Positions 22,479 through 33,309 of a DNA stretch of 64,000 nt are shown here, piece after piece; position 1 is the stretch's first letter, and every line of letters starts with the position of its first letter. Location: NCBI GenBank assembly GCA_946902875.1, contig OX336339.1, forward strand, positions 26,319,349 through 26,383,348, given 5' to 3'. Both the position numbers and the translations under genes were made by a program. Origin of the DNA: Nematopogon swammerdamellus. Lineage: Eukaryota > Arthropoda > Insecta > Lepidoptera > Adelidae. The notes under the pieces were generated by a model. That model searched no databases and was not told where the DNA came from. It was given only the letters and a program-made list of their open reading frames with translations.

Positions 22479-22777
22479 TGCTCACGCGACCACTAGCCTC
22501 CGCACCGTCGACCACTAGGCACCACGGTACTGCGGGGAGGTGCGCGGGCGACGGGCGGCGGCAGCAGCTCCCCTCTCCGTCGCAGCCTACCTACCGGCAT
22601 TCTGCAAAGCATCGCGACGGCGACTGCACGCCGCACCGCGCTCTTACACTTACATTCATGTCATTACGTTACATAATTTCATTTATTAAACCGAAAGTAC
22701 AGTCCACCACCGCATTTTTCTGAAGAGCTCCCCTAACTGCCTTCGGCGAACATTCAACGGAGAGTTAGGCGCCACCA
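22479..22777 (+). repeat. BEL/Pao 5' LTR
   Basis: Starts TGCTCACGCGACC and ends GGCGCCACCA. A possible primer-binding site starts TGGTCC at 22780, two bases after the LTR. Confidence 0.95.
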
Positions 22778-23738
22778 TATGGTCCATTCGAACCGAAGAG
22801 ATAAATCAGCACGCCGCGCGCGCGAGTACCCAGCTACTATCATCGGCCGCGCGCGCGCGCGCGACCTAGCGAGATCGGCGGCGGCGGCGTGCACGCGCGG
22901 CGAAACTGCGGACGACGCAAGGCAGAATTACCAACCAGCAGAGCGATTCATCGGAATCTTCTCACGCACGAGCAGTGAAGGTAGAACGAGACAAGGTGGC
23001 GTGGCAGCGCATCGGGCGACGTCGACAGCATCCAGCTCGACGCCCAGCACGACCAGCGCACCGCTCCAGCGCGGCGCAGCACACAGCTCGCGCGGCGCGG
23101 CGGCAGCCTCCACCTCAAGACATCTCACCCGGGTTGAGCACATCAGCGGCGGCGTGAGATCGTTCCCATCTCCTCACTTCTCCTATTCAGTCTCATTCTC
23201 ATTATTCTCACGACACGTTATTCATTCATATTTATATCACATTCCTGCTTTGCACGATTATTGCTTCAAAATAATTTATCTGACTTATTTGTGTGCATGT
23301 CTTCATTCAACTTAAAATCAGCTTGCAACAAATTGCTACATTCATTCATTCAATCATCATCCTTTCAATCAATAAATACGCATCGTTCATCCAGCTTCGT
23401 CCATTCATAGCGTTAGTTCGTTTCTGTTAATAAATTTGTTTGTCTACCCACACAGGTTCGGCCCGGAGATCGGCGCGCCGAAACCAAACCGGCTCGAGCG
23501 CACGCCTGCGACTCACCTGTTCAAACAAAATTTAAGTACCTATCGCTGTTCATTTAAATATACGAAAACTAATCGCTTTAGTTCTAGTTTCAGGTCGCTT
23601 TCACTTGTCTGCCTCGTGAACAAGGTGCCCATTGCTTATCTTATATTACAAGTCCAATCAAATCTTAAATACCGCAATCATAAAATACAAAATTAAATTT
23701 GCTAAAATAAAATAATTTAAAATCACTATTTCGGAACA
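22778..23738 (+). other. BEL/Pao leader
   Basis: The first 370 bp are GC-rich, the rest AT-rich. An open frame from 22779 starts inside the presumed primer-binding site and shows no domain, so I do not call it a gene. GTGAGA at 23153 and CCCACACAG at 23446-23454 could act as splice sites, unproven. Confidence 0.6.
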
Positions 23739-26700
23739 ATGGGCGATCTAAAGGAATCCATTAAAAAAAGAGGCTCTTATAAGGCCAAACTAACACAATT
23801 CACAACTTTTCTGAAAGTTCTAGAATCATGCGGCATTCTCAGCGATCTGCAAACTAGCGAATTGGACATTCGCTTATCGAAAATTGCAACCATGCACTCG
23901 GATTACGACGACTTACAAACGCAAATAGAATTACTGTCTGATTTTCCAGATGAGCAGTACATCGAGCGTGAGCAGTTCGACACCCTATACTACTCTTTGG
24001 TGTCGAGAGCACAACAACTAGTCAACTTGAACCGCGCACCGCCGCCGCCGGAGACTGATCGGTCGCTGGCAGGCTCTAAGGAAGGTATCCATAGTACAGG
24101 TGGGCCAAGCCGTCAACAATTAGTCAAACTTCCCACAATTGACTTACCCCAGTTCTCCGGTCAGTATCAAAACTGGCTCGAATTCAGAGACACATTTGTC
24201 TCACTGATTCACAACAACGAAACAATAGATACGATCAACAAATTTCATTACCTCCGTGCTGCTCTGAGGGGAAGTGCACTGTTGGTCATTCAATCAATTG
24301 AGTTCTCTTCCAACAGCTATGCTATTGCGTGGAACCTTCTCTTAGAGAGATATGATAACAAACGATTATTAGTAAATAATCACCTGCACTCATTATTCAA
24401 TATAGAAAAAATCAATGAAGAGTCATCGCAAGCCTTACGTCACATGCTGGACACATATACAAAACACCTGCGTTCACTGGAAACATTGAACGAACCTGTG
24501 ACTTCATGGGACACAATGATTATTTACATGGTCTCAAGTAAGCTTGACCCGGTCACTAGTCGGGAGTGGGAGGTGCTTCGAGGCACGCTCACTAGTTCAC
24601 CGACACTAAAAGATTTAAACAAATACCTACGCGACCGAGCCGACTTGCTGGAGACTCTGGAAGATTCAAATCCGAAAGGGGCTAGAGAGTCCAACTCAAA
24701 AACAAAAAGCTTTGCTATCACTCAAAACACAAACACATCACCCAACTGTTTATTGTGTAAACAAAAACATTTCATACACTACTGTCCCGAATTCCTAAGA
24801 CTGCCCATTGCATCTAGAATTGAAAGAGTCAATCAATTTAAAATCTGTTCTAACTGCCTTCGGCCAGGGCATCGGGCGACTGAATGTAGATCAGGTCACT
24901 GCAAACACTGTCCAAATAAACACAACACTTTGTTGCACGCCGATACAGAACCTCCAAGCCCATTCCAGAACAGTGTTTCACTTACTTCCACAACTAACGC
25001 ACAGGTTCTCCTGTCCACTGCACTCGTCAAGGTCAAGGACAACCAGGGTAGGTCACACACAGCAAGGGTTTTGCTTGACAACGGCAGCATGTCATGCTTC
25101 ATCACGGAGCAGTTCTTCAAATTCCTCAACCTAAAGGCGCGACCTGCAACTGTTTCCGTTTCAGGAATCAACAATAAAACAAGTCATGTAACTCAAAGGT
25201 GTCAGGTCAACATACAGTCGCGCATAGAATCATACAACACAGATATTTCATGTTATGTCATACCCAATATCACTCAATCAACACCTCATTCATACATTGA
25301 CACCAGTGCCGTATTAATTCCATCACACATACAACTAGCAGATACTTCTTATTACATTCCGTCCCCGGTCGACATTCTAATCGGGTCTGGAGTATTCTGG
25401 GAAGTGTTAGGGTCAGAAGCGATAAGTTTAGGTAAACACAAACCTACACTTCGTCAGACGAAGCTCGGTTGGCTGGTCTCAGGGACCAACGCCCCCGACA
25501 AGGGCACATCTACAAAGACCGTACATTGTAATTTGTTACAAGACTCAGAAGACATTCAACTTCAACTTTCTCGATTTTGGGAGTTAGATAGCATATCTCC
25601 CAAGCACTCCTTGTCACAAGAAGAACGCGACTGCGAAAACAGTTTCATTACAAGTACCAAACGTCAGACAGACGGTAGGTTTATCGTCACAATTCCGCTC
25701 AAGGAATCCCCTCAAACTTTAGGCGACTCCTTTGAGCAAGCCAAGCGACAATATTACTCACTGGAAAAAAGACTAGCACGAGACTCTTTATACAAGGACA
25801 GCTACGTTGAATTTATCAACGAATATATACAACTAGGACATATGATTGAAAACACAAACTATTTTTTTAATCACACAAGCAACGGCTTTCCTTCCTATTT
25901 TTGCCCCCATCACGGTGTAATCAGAGAGTCAAGCACAAGCACTAAACTGCGAGTCGTATTCAATGCTTCTGCTACCACTACTTCAGGTATCTCATTCAAT
26001 CACATCCAAATGGTCGGTCCAGTTATACAAGATGATCTCATTTCGATCCTACTTCGATTTCGGCAGCATAAATATGTCATTACGGCCGACATTGAAAAAA
26101 TGTACAGGCAAATTTTGGTAACTGAAGAGCAAAGGTCACTTCAACAAATCGTGTGGCGCTTCAAACAAGATGAGTCACTTAAGGTGTACACTCTTAACAC
26201 AGTCACATATGGAACCGCTTCGGCACCATACTTAGCTACTCGCTGTCTTAACCAATTATCCTATGAGTGTCCTGACGAAATGGTAGCGGAAACAATTCGT
26301 CGCGATTTCTATGTCGACGACTATATTACAGGTGCAGACACAGAACAACAATTAATACACTTAGCGAAAGGCGTTACAAAGACGTTGAGTGCAGCCAAAT
26401 TCAACCTTCGAAAATGGCGGTCGAACAATGCAAATTTATTGCACACGGTAAGCAGCACATCAGCTGCTGACTCATTAGATTTTGGCGCAAAGGAGCAATC
26501 CAAAACATTAGGTTTGAATTGGCACAGCCAAACAGACAACTTTTCATTCCCCACTAACATCAATCTCAACTTCCCAAAAATAAACAAACGCATAATTTTA
26601 TCTACAATTGCACAAATATTTGATCCCCTTGGTGTGATACTTCCTTGCATAGTGGAAGCAAAAATAATAATGCAGAAGCTTTGGCTTAGCAAGGTTTCGT

Positions 26701-28928
26701 GGGACGAACCTTTACCTCAAGAAATCCAACGATTATGGTACAGCTTTGTTAAAACATTACCATCGTTGGACACTCTTAACATCCCTAGAAGAGTGATTTG
26801 TGATTCACCTAAAAGGATCGAAATGCATATTTTCAGTGACGCATCCGAGGCTGCCTACGGTGCGTGCATTTTTCTTCGCTCAATCAGCCAAGATGGTTCA
26901 ATACAGGTCCACTTACTTACGTCTAAAGGTAAAGTAACACCTATCGAACCTACCACCATCCCTCGACTTGAGTTGTGCGCCGCCCTCCTGGCCACTCGAT
27001 TGTCCACAAAGGTTTCAACCGCACTCAGACTCACTGTCGATAAACAATATTTTTGGTGTGACTCCACGATTGTTTTGAGTTGGTTAAAAACTTCACCTAA
27101 CGAGCTGAAGCCGTTCACTCGAAACAGAGTGGCCGAAATCCAAGAAGCGACCAGTACACATACATGGCGCTACGTTCCCACCAAAGACAACCCAGCCGAC
27201 ATTGCCTCTAGAGGCTTGAACGCCACTTTAATAAAACACTCGTCACTTTGGTGGTCAGGACCCACCTTTTTATTCAAACACGACGAACTTGCTTGGCCTG
27301 ACCAACCGACGCAGCGCCCTCTATCCGAACTACCAGAAATTAAATCACATTGCACGCAAGATTGTTTCGCTACCCAAGGCAATACTTCATTCATTCACTC
27401 GTTTTCTGACATTAACAAATTACAGCACACTGTTGCATACATCTTACGATTCATTGATAACTGCCGAAACCCAACAAATAAAAGGTCAGGTATTCTTACT
27501 GTTTCTGAGCTAGATGGTGCAAAAAAGACATTACTGAAACTCTCACAATTAGAAACATTCCGCGAAGAATACGACACTCTCAAACATGGTCGTAAGCTTT
27601 CTTCGAACCACAGATTGATTGCGTTAAATCCCTTTCTTGATTCGGACGAACTAATTCGAGTAGGAGGCAGGCTCAATAATTCAAATTATGATTATAACAT
27701 TAAACATCCTGTACTGCTGCAAGGACATCATCATATCTGCAAACTAATTTTCGAAAATCTTCATGTCAAACTTTTGCATGCAGGTCCTCAATTGCTACTA
27801 GCCACCGTCCGGCAGAGTTGTTGGCCCTTAGGAGGGCGTAACCTAGCTCGAAAAACTGTTCGTAATTGTGTCAAATGCTGCAGGTTCAAGGGTAGAACAG
27901 TTCAACCAATAATGGGCAACCTCCCAGAGCAGCGCACAACAGCAGAGTTTGTTTTCTGTAATACAGGTGTGGATTATTGCGGACCAGTTTTGATAGCTGA
28001 CCGCAAGGGGCGCGGTTGTAAGCTACTCAAAGCTTACATATGTGTTTTTGTCTGCTTTGCAGTTAAGGCCATCCACTTGGAGCTTGTCAGCGACATGACT
28101 ACACAGTCGTACATTTCGGCATTAAACCGTTTTATAGCTCGGAGGTCAAAACCCCTAAATATCTACTCAGACAATGGTACCAATTTTGTAGGGGCCTCAA
28201 ATCACTTATCAACAATGTTCAAATCAAATAACGATTACATAATACGATACAACGCTGATCAAGGGATTAAATTTCATTTCTCTCCACCGCGCGCTCCGCA
28301 CTTTGGAGGACTGTGGGAATCAGCGGTTAAATCTGTCAAACATCATTTAAGACGTGTCCTATCATTAACTCACCTCACATATGAAGAAATGTACACAACT
28401 CTCGTTCAGATAGAAGGAATATTAAATTCGCGTCCTTTAACTCCAATGTCTTCCGACCCTAATGACTATACTCCTCTCACTCCAGCTCACTTCCTAGTTG
28501 GACGTTCGCTCACGATGCTACCTAATTCCCAGGTTACGGAGGTCGCTACCACCAGACTGCAGCGGTACCAGCGAATCGAGCAGTTGAAACAGCACTTCTG
28601 GAACCGCTATTATAAGGAATATATTACAGAACTCCAGCAGCGAACCAAGTGGAGCACATCACGCAGCGAGCTGAAGGACGGAACTCTGGTCATCATCAAG
28701 GAGGACGGGCTACCTCCACTGAGATGGCTGCTCGGCCGGGTCGTCCAGCTGTTCCCAGGCTCCGACGGAGTCGCGCGGGTTGCGGACATCAAGACTCGGA
28801 GCGGCACCCTCAGAAGAGCAGTCACCCGGCTGTGCCCACTACCCATGGAGGACATCCAGTTGGATCCATCGCTCCAAGGCGGGGAGGATGCTCACGCGAC
28901 CACTAGCCTCCGCACCGTCGACCACTAG
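23739..28928 (+). CDS. BEL/Pao Gag-Pol polyprotein
   Basis: 1729 codons from ATG 23739. Gag (DUF1759 type) has LPQFSGQYQNWLEF near residue 135. Zinc knuckles lie at about 340-395 (CSNCLRPGHRATEC). A DUF1758-type protease has LLDNGSMSCF near 445. RT has YVDDY near 858, RNase H has FSDASEAAYG near 1030, and the integrase has an N-terminal Cys/His region near 1350 and core residues in DYCGPV, SDNGTNF and LWESAV near 1410, 1477 and 1523. A DUF5641-like tail follows. This is the complete BEL/Pao set without an env. The stop codon lies 40 bases inside the 3' LTR, and the purine run before that LTR (GGCGGGGAGGA) is coding, so gene and cis signals overlap. Confidence 0.95.
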   Translation: MGDLKESIKKRGSYKAKLTQFTTFLKVLESCGILSDLQTSELDIRLSKIATMHSDYDDLQTQIELLSDFPDEQYIEREQFDTLYYSLVSRAQQLVNLNRAPPPPETDRSLAGSKEGIHSTGGPSRQQLVKLPTIDLPQFSGQYQNWLEFRDTFVSLIHNNETIDTINKFHYLRAALRGSALLVIQSIEFSSNSYAIAWNLLLERYDNKRLLVNNHLHSLFNIEKINEESSQALRHMLDTYTKHLRSLETLNEPVTSWDTMIIYMVSSKLDPVTSREWEVLRGTLTSSPTLKDLNKYLRDRADLLETLEDSNPKGARESNSKTKSFAITQNTNTSPNCLLCKQKHFIHYCPEFLRLPIASRIERVNQFKICSNCLRPGHRATECRSGHCKHCPNKHNTLLHADTEPPSPFQNSVSLTSTTNAQVLLSTALVKVKDNQGRSHTARVLLDNGSMSCFITEQFFKFLNLKARPATVSVSGINNKTSHVTQRCQVNIQSRIESYNTDISCYVIPNITQSTPHSYIDTSAVLIPSHIQLADTSYYIPSPVDILIGSGVFWEVLGSEAISLGKHKPTLRQTKLGWLVSGTNAPDKGTSTKTVHCNLLQDSEDIQLQLSRFWELDSISPKHSLSQEERDCENSFITSTKRQTDGRFIVTIPLKESPQTLGDSFEQAKRQYYSLEKRLARDSLYKDSYVEFINEYIQLGHMIENTNYFFNHTSNGFPSYFCPHHGVIRESSTSTKLRVVFNASATTTSGISFNHIQMVGPVIQDDLISILLRFRQHKYVITADIEKMYRQILVTEEQRSLQQIVWRFKQDESLKVYTLNTVTYGTASAPYLATRCLNQLSYECPDEMVAETIRRDFYVDDYITGADTEQQLIHLAKGVTKTLSAAKFNLRKWRSNNANLLHTVSSTSAADSLDFGAKEQSKTLGLNWHSQTDNFSFPTNINLNFPKINKRIILSTIAQIFDPLGVILPCIVEAKIIMQKLWLSKVSWDEPLPQEIQRLWYSFVKTLPSLDTLNIPRRVICDSPKRIEMHIFSDASEAAYGACIFLRSISQDGSIQVHLLTSKGKVTPIEPTTIPRLELCAALLATRLSTKVSTALRLTVDKQYFWCDSTIVLSWLKTSPNELKPFTRNRVAEIQEATSTHTWRYVPTKDNPADIASRGLNATLIKHSSLWWSGPTFLFKHDELAWPDQPTQRPLSELPEIKSHCTQDCFATQGNTSFIHSFSDINKLQHTVAYILRFIDNCRNPTNKRSGILTVSELDGAKKTLLKLSQLETFREEYDTLKHGRKLSSNHRLIALNPFLDSDELIRVGGRLNNSNYDYNIKHPVLLQGHHHICKLIFENLHVKLLHAGPQLLLATVRQSCWPLGGRNLARKTVRNCVKCCRFKGRTVQPIMGNLPEQRTTAEFVFCNTGVDYCGPVLIADRKGRGCKLLKAYICVFVCFAVKAIHLELVSDMTTQSYISALNRFIARRSKPLNIYSDNGTNFVGASNHLSTMFKSNNDYIIRYNADQGIKFHFSPPRAPHFGGLWESAVKSVKHHLRRVLSLTHLTYEEMYTTLVQIEGILNSRPLTPMSSDPNDYTPLTPAHFLVGRSLTMLPNSQVTEVATTRLQRYQRIEQLKQHFWNRYYKEYITELQQRTKWSTSRSELKDGTLVIIKEDGLPPLRWLLGRVVQLFPGSDGVARVADIKTRSGTLRRAVTRLCPLPMEDIQLDPSLQGGEDAHATTSLRTVDH

Positions 28929-29187
28929 GCACCACGGTACTGCGGGGAGGTGCGCGGGCGACGGGCGGCGGCAGCAGCTCCCCTCTCCGTCGCAGCCTAC
29001 CTACCGGCATTCTGCAAAGCATCGCGACGGCGACTGCACGCCGCACCGCGCTCTTACACTTACATTCATGTCATTACGTTACATAATTTCATTTATTAAA
29101 CCGAAAGTACAGTCCACCACCGCATTTTTCTGAAGAGCTCCCCTAACTGCCTTCGGCGAACATTCAACGGAGAGTTAGGCGCCACCA
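28889..29187 (+). repeat. BEL/Pao 3' LTR
   Basis: Identical by eye to 22479-22777. It contains the last 40 bases of the coding frame including the TAG stop at 28926-28928. Confidence 0.95.
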
Positions 29188-29192
29188 GTGTG

Positions 29193-29690
29193 TGTGTACC
29201 CGTCACTGCCTCATCCCACCTGCCCTGCCAGAGATTGAGTACTTCCTCAGTTACTCGTCCGGTCTCCGTGACGGCTTCCTCCTTGTTGGCAGTTCCCTTC
29301 CTGGCCCTGAGCATTCCGGCGGCAGCCACTACCTCCAGGTCTGCCGGCTGCACACCCGCGAGGACCGGAAGAGCCGCTGTGCTGGCCGTCCTGTACGCTT
29401 TTGTGAGAAGAATCAAAGCCTGTCTCTGCGCCCGGAGAAGCTGGCTTCTCATCACGTGGAGCCCGACCCGCGCCACCCAGCACGGAGCCGCATAGGTGAC
29501 AGTGGCCACCCATACCCCCCTGTCAATGGTCAGGAGGGCGGGGTAGCGTAGTCCCCATGTCTTCCCCGACACCCTCGCCATCTTGCCATAGCTGGCGTTT
29601 GCTCGCTCACGGATCACCTTGCGTGCCTAGCAAAGCTAAGACTTTCGTCGAGCTCCACACCCAAGAAGCGAGCCTCTCTCGCAGACTTTA
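29193..29690 (-). pseudogene. R1-like ORF2, C-terminal to RT
   Basis: The minus strand encodes ARFLGVELDESLSFARHAR and ASYGKMARVSGKTWGLRY, then a helical region typical of R1-clade proteins downstream of RT. It ends at the BEL insertion and would continue at 22473. A frame change occurs near 29615. Confidence 0.75.
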
Positions 29691-29950
29691 TTAATACCTC
29701 CCCCATTTTGACCAGCTGGGACCATGTCGCCCGTTTGCCAGAGCCTGTCTTCAGCACTGGCGAGGAGGCAACTCTCTTAAGAGGCCCGGTGAGCCCCCGC
29801 TCAGCTGCCGTCTGGGGTGGTGTGCGAGCCAGCGACCTCCGGGGGGCAAAGCCCGCGTCGTCCTCCTCCATCAATGACGCCTCATCGGTCACCTCGCGCC
29901 ACTCTTGCTTGGTGGGGATACTTCCTCCACCTCTTTGTCCGGACATGGCG
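29691..29950 (-). pseudogene. R1-like ORF1 start misplaced inside ORF2
   Basis: The minus strand encodes an ORF1-type N-terminus (SLARTPPQTAAERG, LKRVASSPVLKTGSGKRATW) that matches the copies at 35187-35470 and 32060-32200. Here it sits between RT (29957-30460) and the post-RT segment, in the same orientation. It replaces the part of ORF2 expected after the YADD motif. Confidence 0.75.
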
Positions 29951-29956
29951 GTGCCC

Positions 29957-30946
29957 TCACTTGAATCGCCCGTTCAGTTGTGCCCTGGAGTCCGCCTCCA
30001 CAGTGAGTATTACATCGTCCGCGTAAGCGGCCGTGTGGCATTCCTCCGGCAAAGGTAGACGGAGCATATCGTCCATGAGGACGTTCCAGAGGACAGGTCC
30101 GAGAACCGACCCCTGTGGGCACCCCATGGTGGAGACCTTCCAAGCTACTCGGTCACCGCAGAAAAGCCCCACTCGTCTTTTTCTGAAGTAAGAACCTAGG
30201 ATGGCATATATGTCCGGAGGGCATCCCATGTTCTTCAGTTTGATCAAGATCATGGGCCACCAAGCATTGTCGAAGGCCCCCGATTTGTCCAGGAATACCG
30301 CTAGAACATATTTACGCTCCGACCCCCTTACTCGGCTTAACAGGTTGTTAATGGCGTCCGTCGTGGATCGCATCGGCGTGAAGCTGGACTGGGATTCCGA
30401 GAGTCTCCTGCGCACCACCAAAAGCCTTCTAACTACAACTCTCTCCAGTATTTTTCCCAATATGGGAAGCAGCGTTAGCGGTCGTTAGGCTTTTGGGTCA
30501 CTTGGATCCTTCCCGTTGCCCTTTGGCAGAACTATCAGCCTGCCCACCTTCCACCAGTCTGGGAAAGTCCCCTCCACGAGACACTTGTTCAAGCAGGTAA
30601 GCATTTCCCATTCCATCGAAGGGTGGGCCCTCCTCAGCATTGGTGCCGTAATTCCGTCGATACCCGGGCCTGTGTTCGGGAAGTCCTTTAGCAATTGGCT
30701 AAGTTCTAACTGACCTACCGGGTAACACGGAGGGACAGACGCGCTGGAAGGGATGAGCGCGAGTCCTCTTATGTTGGTGTGCTGTGTCGTATCCCTCAGC
30801 GGGTTGTCATCTGGGCAGAGCGAGCCAGTGATGTCTGCCATCGCGCTTTCCAGTGTGCGCGCCTGCGCACTCCTGCAGGTTTCCCCCGTTATAATGTTCG
30901 ATGTGGTTGGCCGCTTGCCTTTCGCAGTTTTGTATGGCAGCCCCAC
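29957..30946 (-). pseudogene. R1-like reverse transcriptase
   Basis: 30485-30946 encodes the N-terminal RT part (GPGIDGITAPMLRRAHPSM, WKVGRLIVLPKGNGKDPSDP). 29957-30460 encodes the palm with STMGCPQGSVLGPVLWNVLM and AAYADDVILTVEADS. The two frames differ by a shift near 30480. The YADD centre is intact but the gene is broken, so no active enzyme is expected. Confidence 0.85.
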
Positions 30947-30976
30947 GGGTTCTCATTGCCCAGGACGGTGGACATC

Positions 30977-31610
30977 TCACTCGTCATTCTCTCTAGTTTC
31001 ATCTTTGATCATTCTCTTGTATTCAAGCCTTTCACTCCTGAACACAGTCAGCGCATCAACATATTCGACGTCATCCTGTTCGTTTCCTCTGTCTTTCTTA
31101 AGTCCTTGCCGCCTTCTTCTCGCTCTTTTCTTGTTCAGCTTGTCATTCAACCACTCCTGGGTGCTTTTCTTTCTGTCCCTCTTGACCCCTAAATGCTCCG
31201 CTGCGGCTCTCTCAACCATTTCTCCCAACTTTCTCGCGTACGTCTCTGAATTTATCTTCTCGCTCTCAGTCCCGCTCTGTGCAACAGAGCATTCTAGAAA
31301 GGAGTCCAGTCTTTCACGACATCCCTAAATCTCCTTGCTTTGGGATCTTCCATGTTGATTTTTATGGCAGCCCCAACGGTGTATGTGATAAGTTGGTGGT
31401 CGACGCACCGATGTGGACCGTCCAGTCGGCCACCACCAACCCCACTGTACACAAGGTGGCGTCTATGTTGGACAAACCGTTCGGGCCTGAGAAGATCTCC
31501 GGCATACCCTCCTTGTTCGCCACGGAGAGGTAATTGGCGTTGATGAAATCTTCAACCTTCTGGCGCCGGTCAGTTGATTCTCCACCTTTGCCCTCGCAGT
31601 GACGAGTTTG
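30977..31610 (-). pseudogene. R1-like linker and endonuclease remnant
   Basis: 30977-31228 encodes a basic linker (RARRRRQGLKKDRGN) between endonuclease and RT. 31330-31610 matches the endonuclease segment of the second copy at 34120-34260 (shared CATACCCTCCTTGTTCGCCA). The frame is interrupted. Confidence 0.6.
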
Positions 31611-32200
31611 CCAAGCTACAATGCCCTCGAGTAGTCAGGGATCGTCTTAGTGGCGCTCATCCCCAGGGCTGGTAATACATCCCTCGCTTTCCCTGCCGAT
31701 CCGCCCTTCGCAATCTCCGTCTCCCTCTCCGCCAGTTTTCTCAGTAGTTTTTCCTTTTCATTTTCCCATTTCGTTAGTTGCAACTCCGCCCGTCCTGTCC
31801 GCAGCGCCAGTAGTGCCACCCATTTCTGTACGTCCATGGCACCCTTATGCATGCTCAGTCTCTGCTTGTTTGTTCACTTTGGCCGATGGGTGCTCCGCAG
31901 CCATAATAATACCCTTTAGGGACTCCTCCGCTCTTTTTATAATTTCTTCCTCGGTCTCTTGGTTCATGGTGGCGACGCCGGTACCCGTGCGGCACGGGCC
32001 GTGCCTCTGGTTTTCAACACTGTTCCATCGGAAGTAATGATGCCAGAAACAGTAGCTACATGCAACACTGTCGCCCGTTTACCCGAGTTCGCCCAAAGCT
32101 CTGGTGATGAGGCCATCCTCTTGAGGGGCCTGGTGGGTCCCTGGTCGGTTGTCGTCTGCGGTGGGGTCCGTGCCAGCGACCATCGGGGGGCAAAACAACA
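31611..32200 (-). pseudogene. R1-like ORF1 fragment
   Basis: 31616-31852 encodes a charged, probably coiled-coil stretch (ENEKEKLLRKLAERETEIAK). 32060-32200 matches the ORF1 N-terminal DNA of the copy at 35245-35350. Reading frames are broken. It abuts the Helitron remnant at about 32203. Confidence 0.6.
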
Positions 32201-32202
32201 AT

Positions 32203-33260
32203 CTACAACAAGCTACAATCCCGCCGTAGCGGACGTAAGAGAGTGCGCTTAGATAAAAATGCTTCCTTAGCGCTGTCATAGCCCGCCAGTAGTTCTACCT
32301 CAGCTCGAAATGGACAGTGAGCTACCAGCAGACTGTAATAATATGCATCAGGATCAGAAACGGCGGTGTAGTATCGCGTTCGTAACACGGCAGATTTACT
32401 ACGCTTTCTCATACCTCCCATCCTGTTCAACAGCGTTATATTTGAAGCCAATTCTTCTGTCTCTGTTTGATATGCATCGTCGTCGCCATTATCATCATTA
32501 TGGAAGAAAGCGGAAGATAAGGGTTCATACGTTACGGCGAACTCTCCTAGACTTAAGTCTTCCAAATTTCTTGACCGATTTTCGTATCGTTCGAAAATGT
32601 TTTTAAAAGGTTCCGGTCCGGACAGTCAGTGTCGAACCGCAGCATTCTGTACCTTTCTTGTAGTTTACAAGTGTTAACGAAGACGCATTTTCTTGAGCTG
32701 TCACTCAGGTTTAGGTGGCATAACCTGTACGCAAATTTCCGACGCCGAGACCTGACGATGACTGAGGAGAGCCCTCTGTACAGCTAATATTTGTTGCTGA
32801 AAGTTTCCTCCACGCGCTGTAAGTCTAGTCAGTGCTACTGTTATTACTCTGTGGATTTGCGCTGGTTCAGATTTTGCTATGTATTTAGCAATGGACATTG
32901 CCACACCTACCGCTGACACAACGGGTTGGATATCAATATTCGCACGCCACAGAAGTACCTAGTAATCTGATGTTATAATATTATTTATCATTATTCCAGC
33001 TTCAATTCGTAAAACCTACCACCGTTTCTTGTAGCTTGCTGGTCATCAAGTATTTTTGTAGCATCTGACACAGGTCTCGGAAATCTAACTAAATCTACAC
33101 ATTTTGGAGTTTTGTTTGTAGCATGTAACTGTGGTGATGGGTTTGCAATCCACAGACTAAATCGCGCAATTCATCATTTGCCGGGATCTGACGAGTAGCC
33201 ACCGTTTCTATCAACTCGATTCCTGCCTGCGGGTGAATTCAAATCCGGCATATCTTTGCA
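32203..33260 (-). pseudogene. Decayed Helitron Rep/helicase fragment
   Basis: In minus-strand order: TCYKQNSKMCRF and FPRPVSDATK (about 33140-33060), IAKYIAKSEP (about 32890), GNFQQQILAVQRALLSHRQV (about 32800), and DPDAYYYSLLVAHCPFRAEV (about 32330). These match the conserved stretch between the Rep and helicase domains of Helitron proteins. Several stops and shifts break it. It may be the source class of the short Helitron-like elements in this window. Confidence 0.7.
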
Positions 33261-33309
33261 CCAGATCAACATGTGAACATACGTACTGCTTCTGAGTTGA
33301 AACTTTGGG

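Larger units (their letters stand above)
22474..29192 (+). mobile_element. Young BEL/Pao LTR retrotransposon with GTGTG duplications
   Basis: Flanks GTGTG at 22474-22478 and 29188-29192. Two 299-bp LTRs appear identical by eye. One long gag-pol frame is intact. It is inserted in an R1-like LINE, in the opposite orientation. Identical LTRs and an intact frame indicate recent, possibly still active, transposition. Confidence 0.95.

Noticed and set aside
22779..23315. 178-codon frame in the BEL/Pao leader
   Set aside because: Its start lies in the presumed primer-binding site, composition changes halfway and no retroelement domain is seen.
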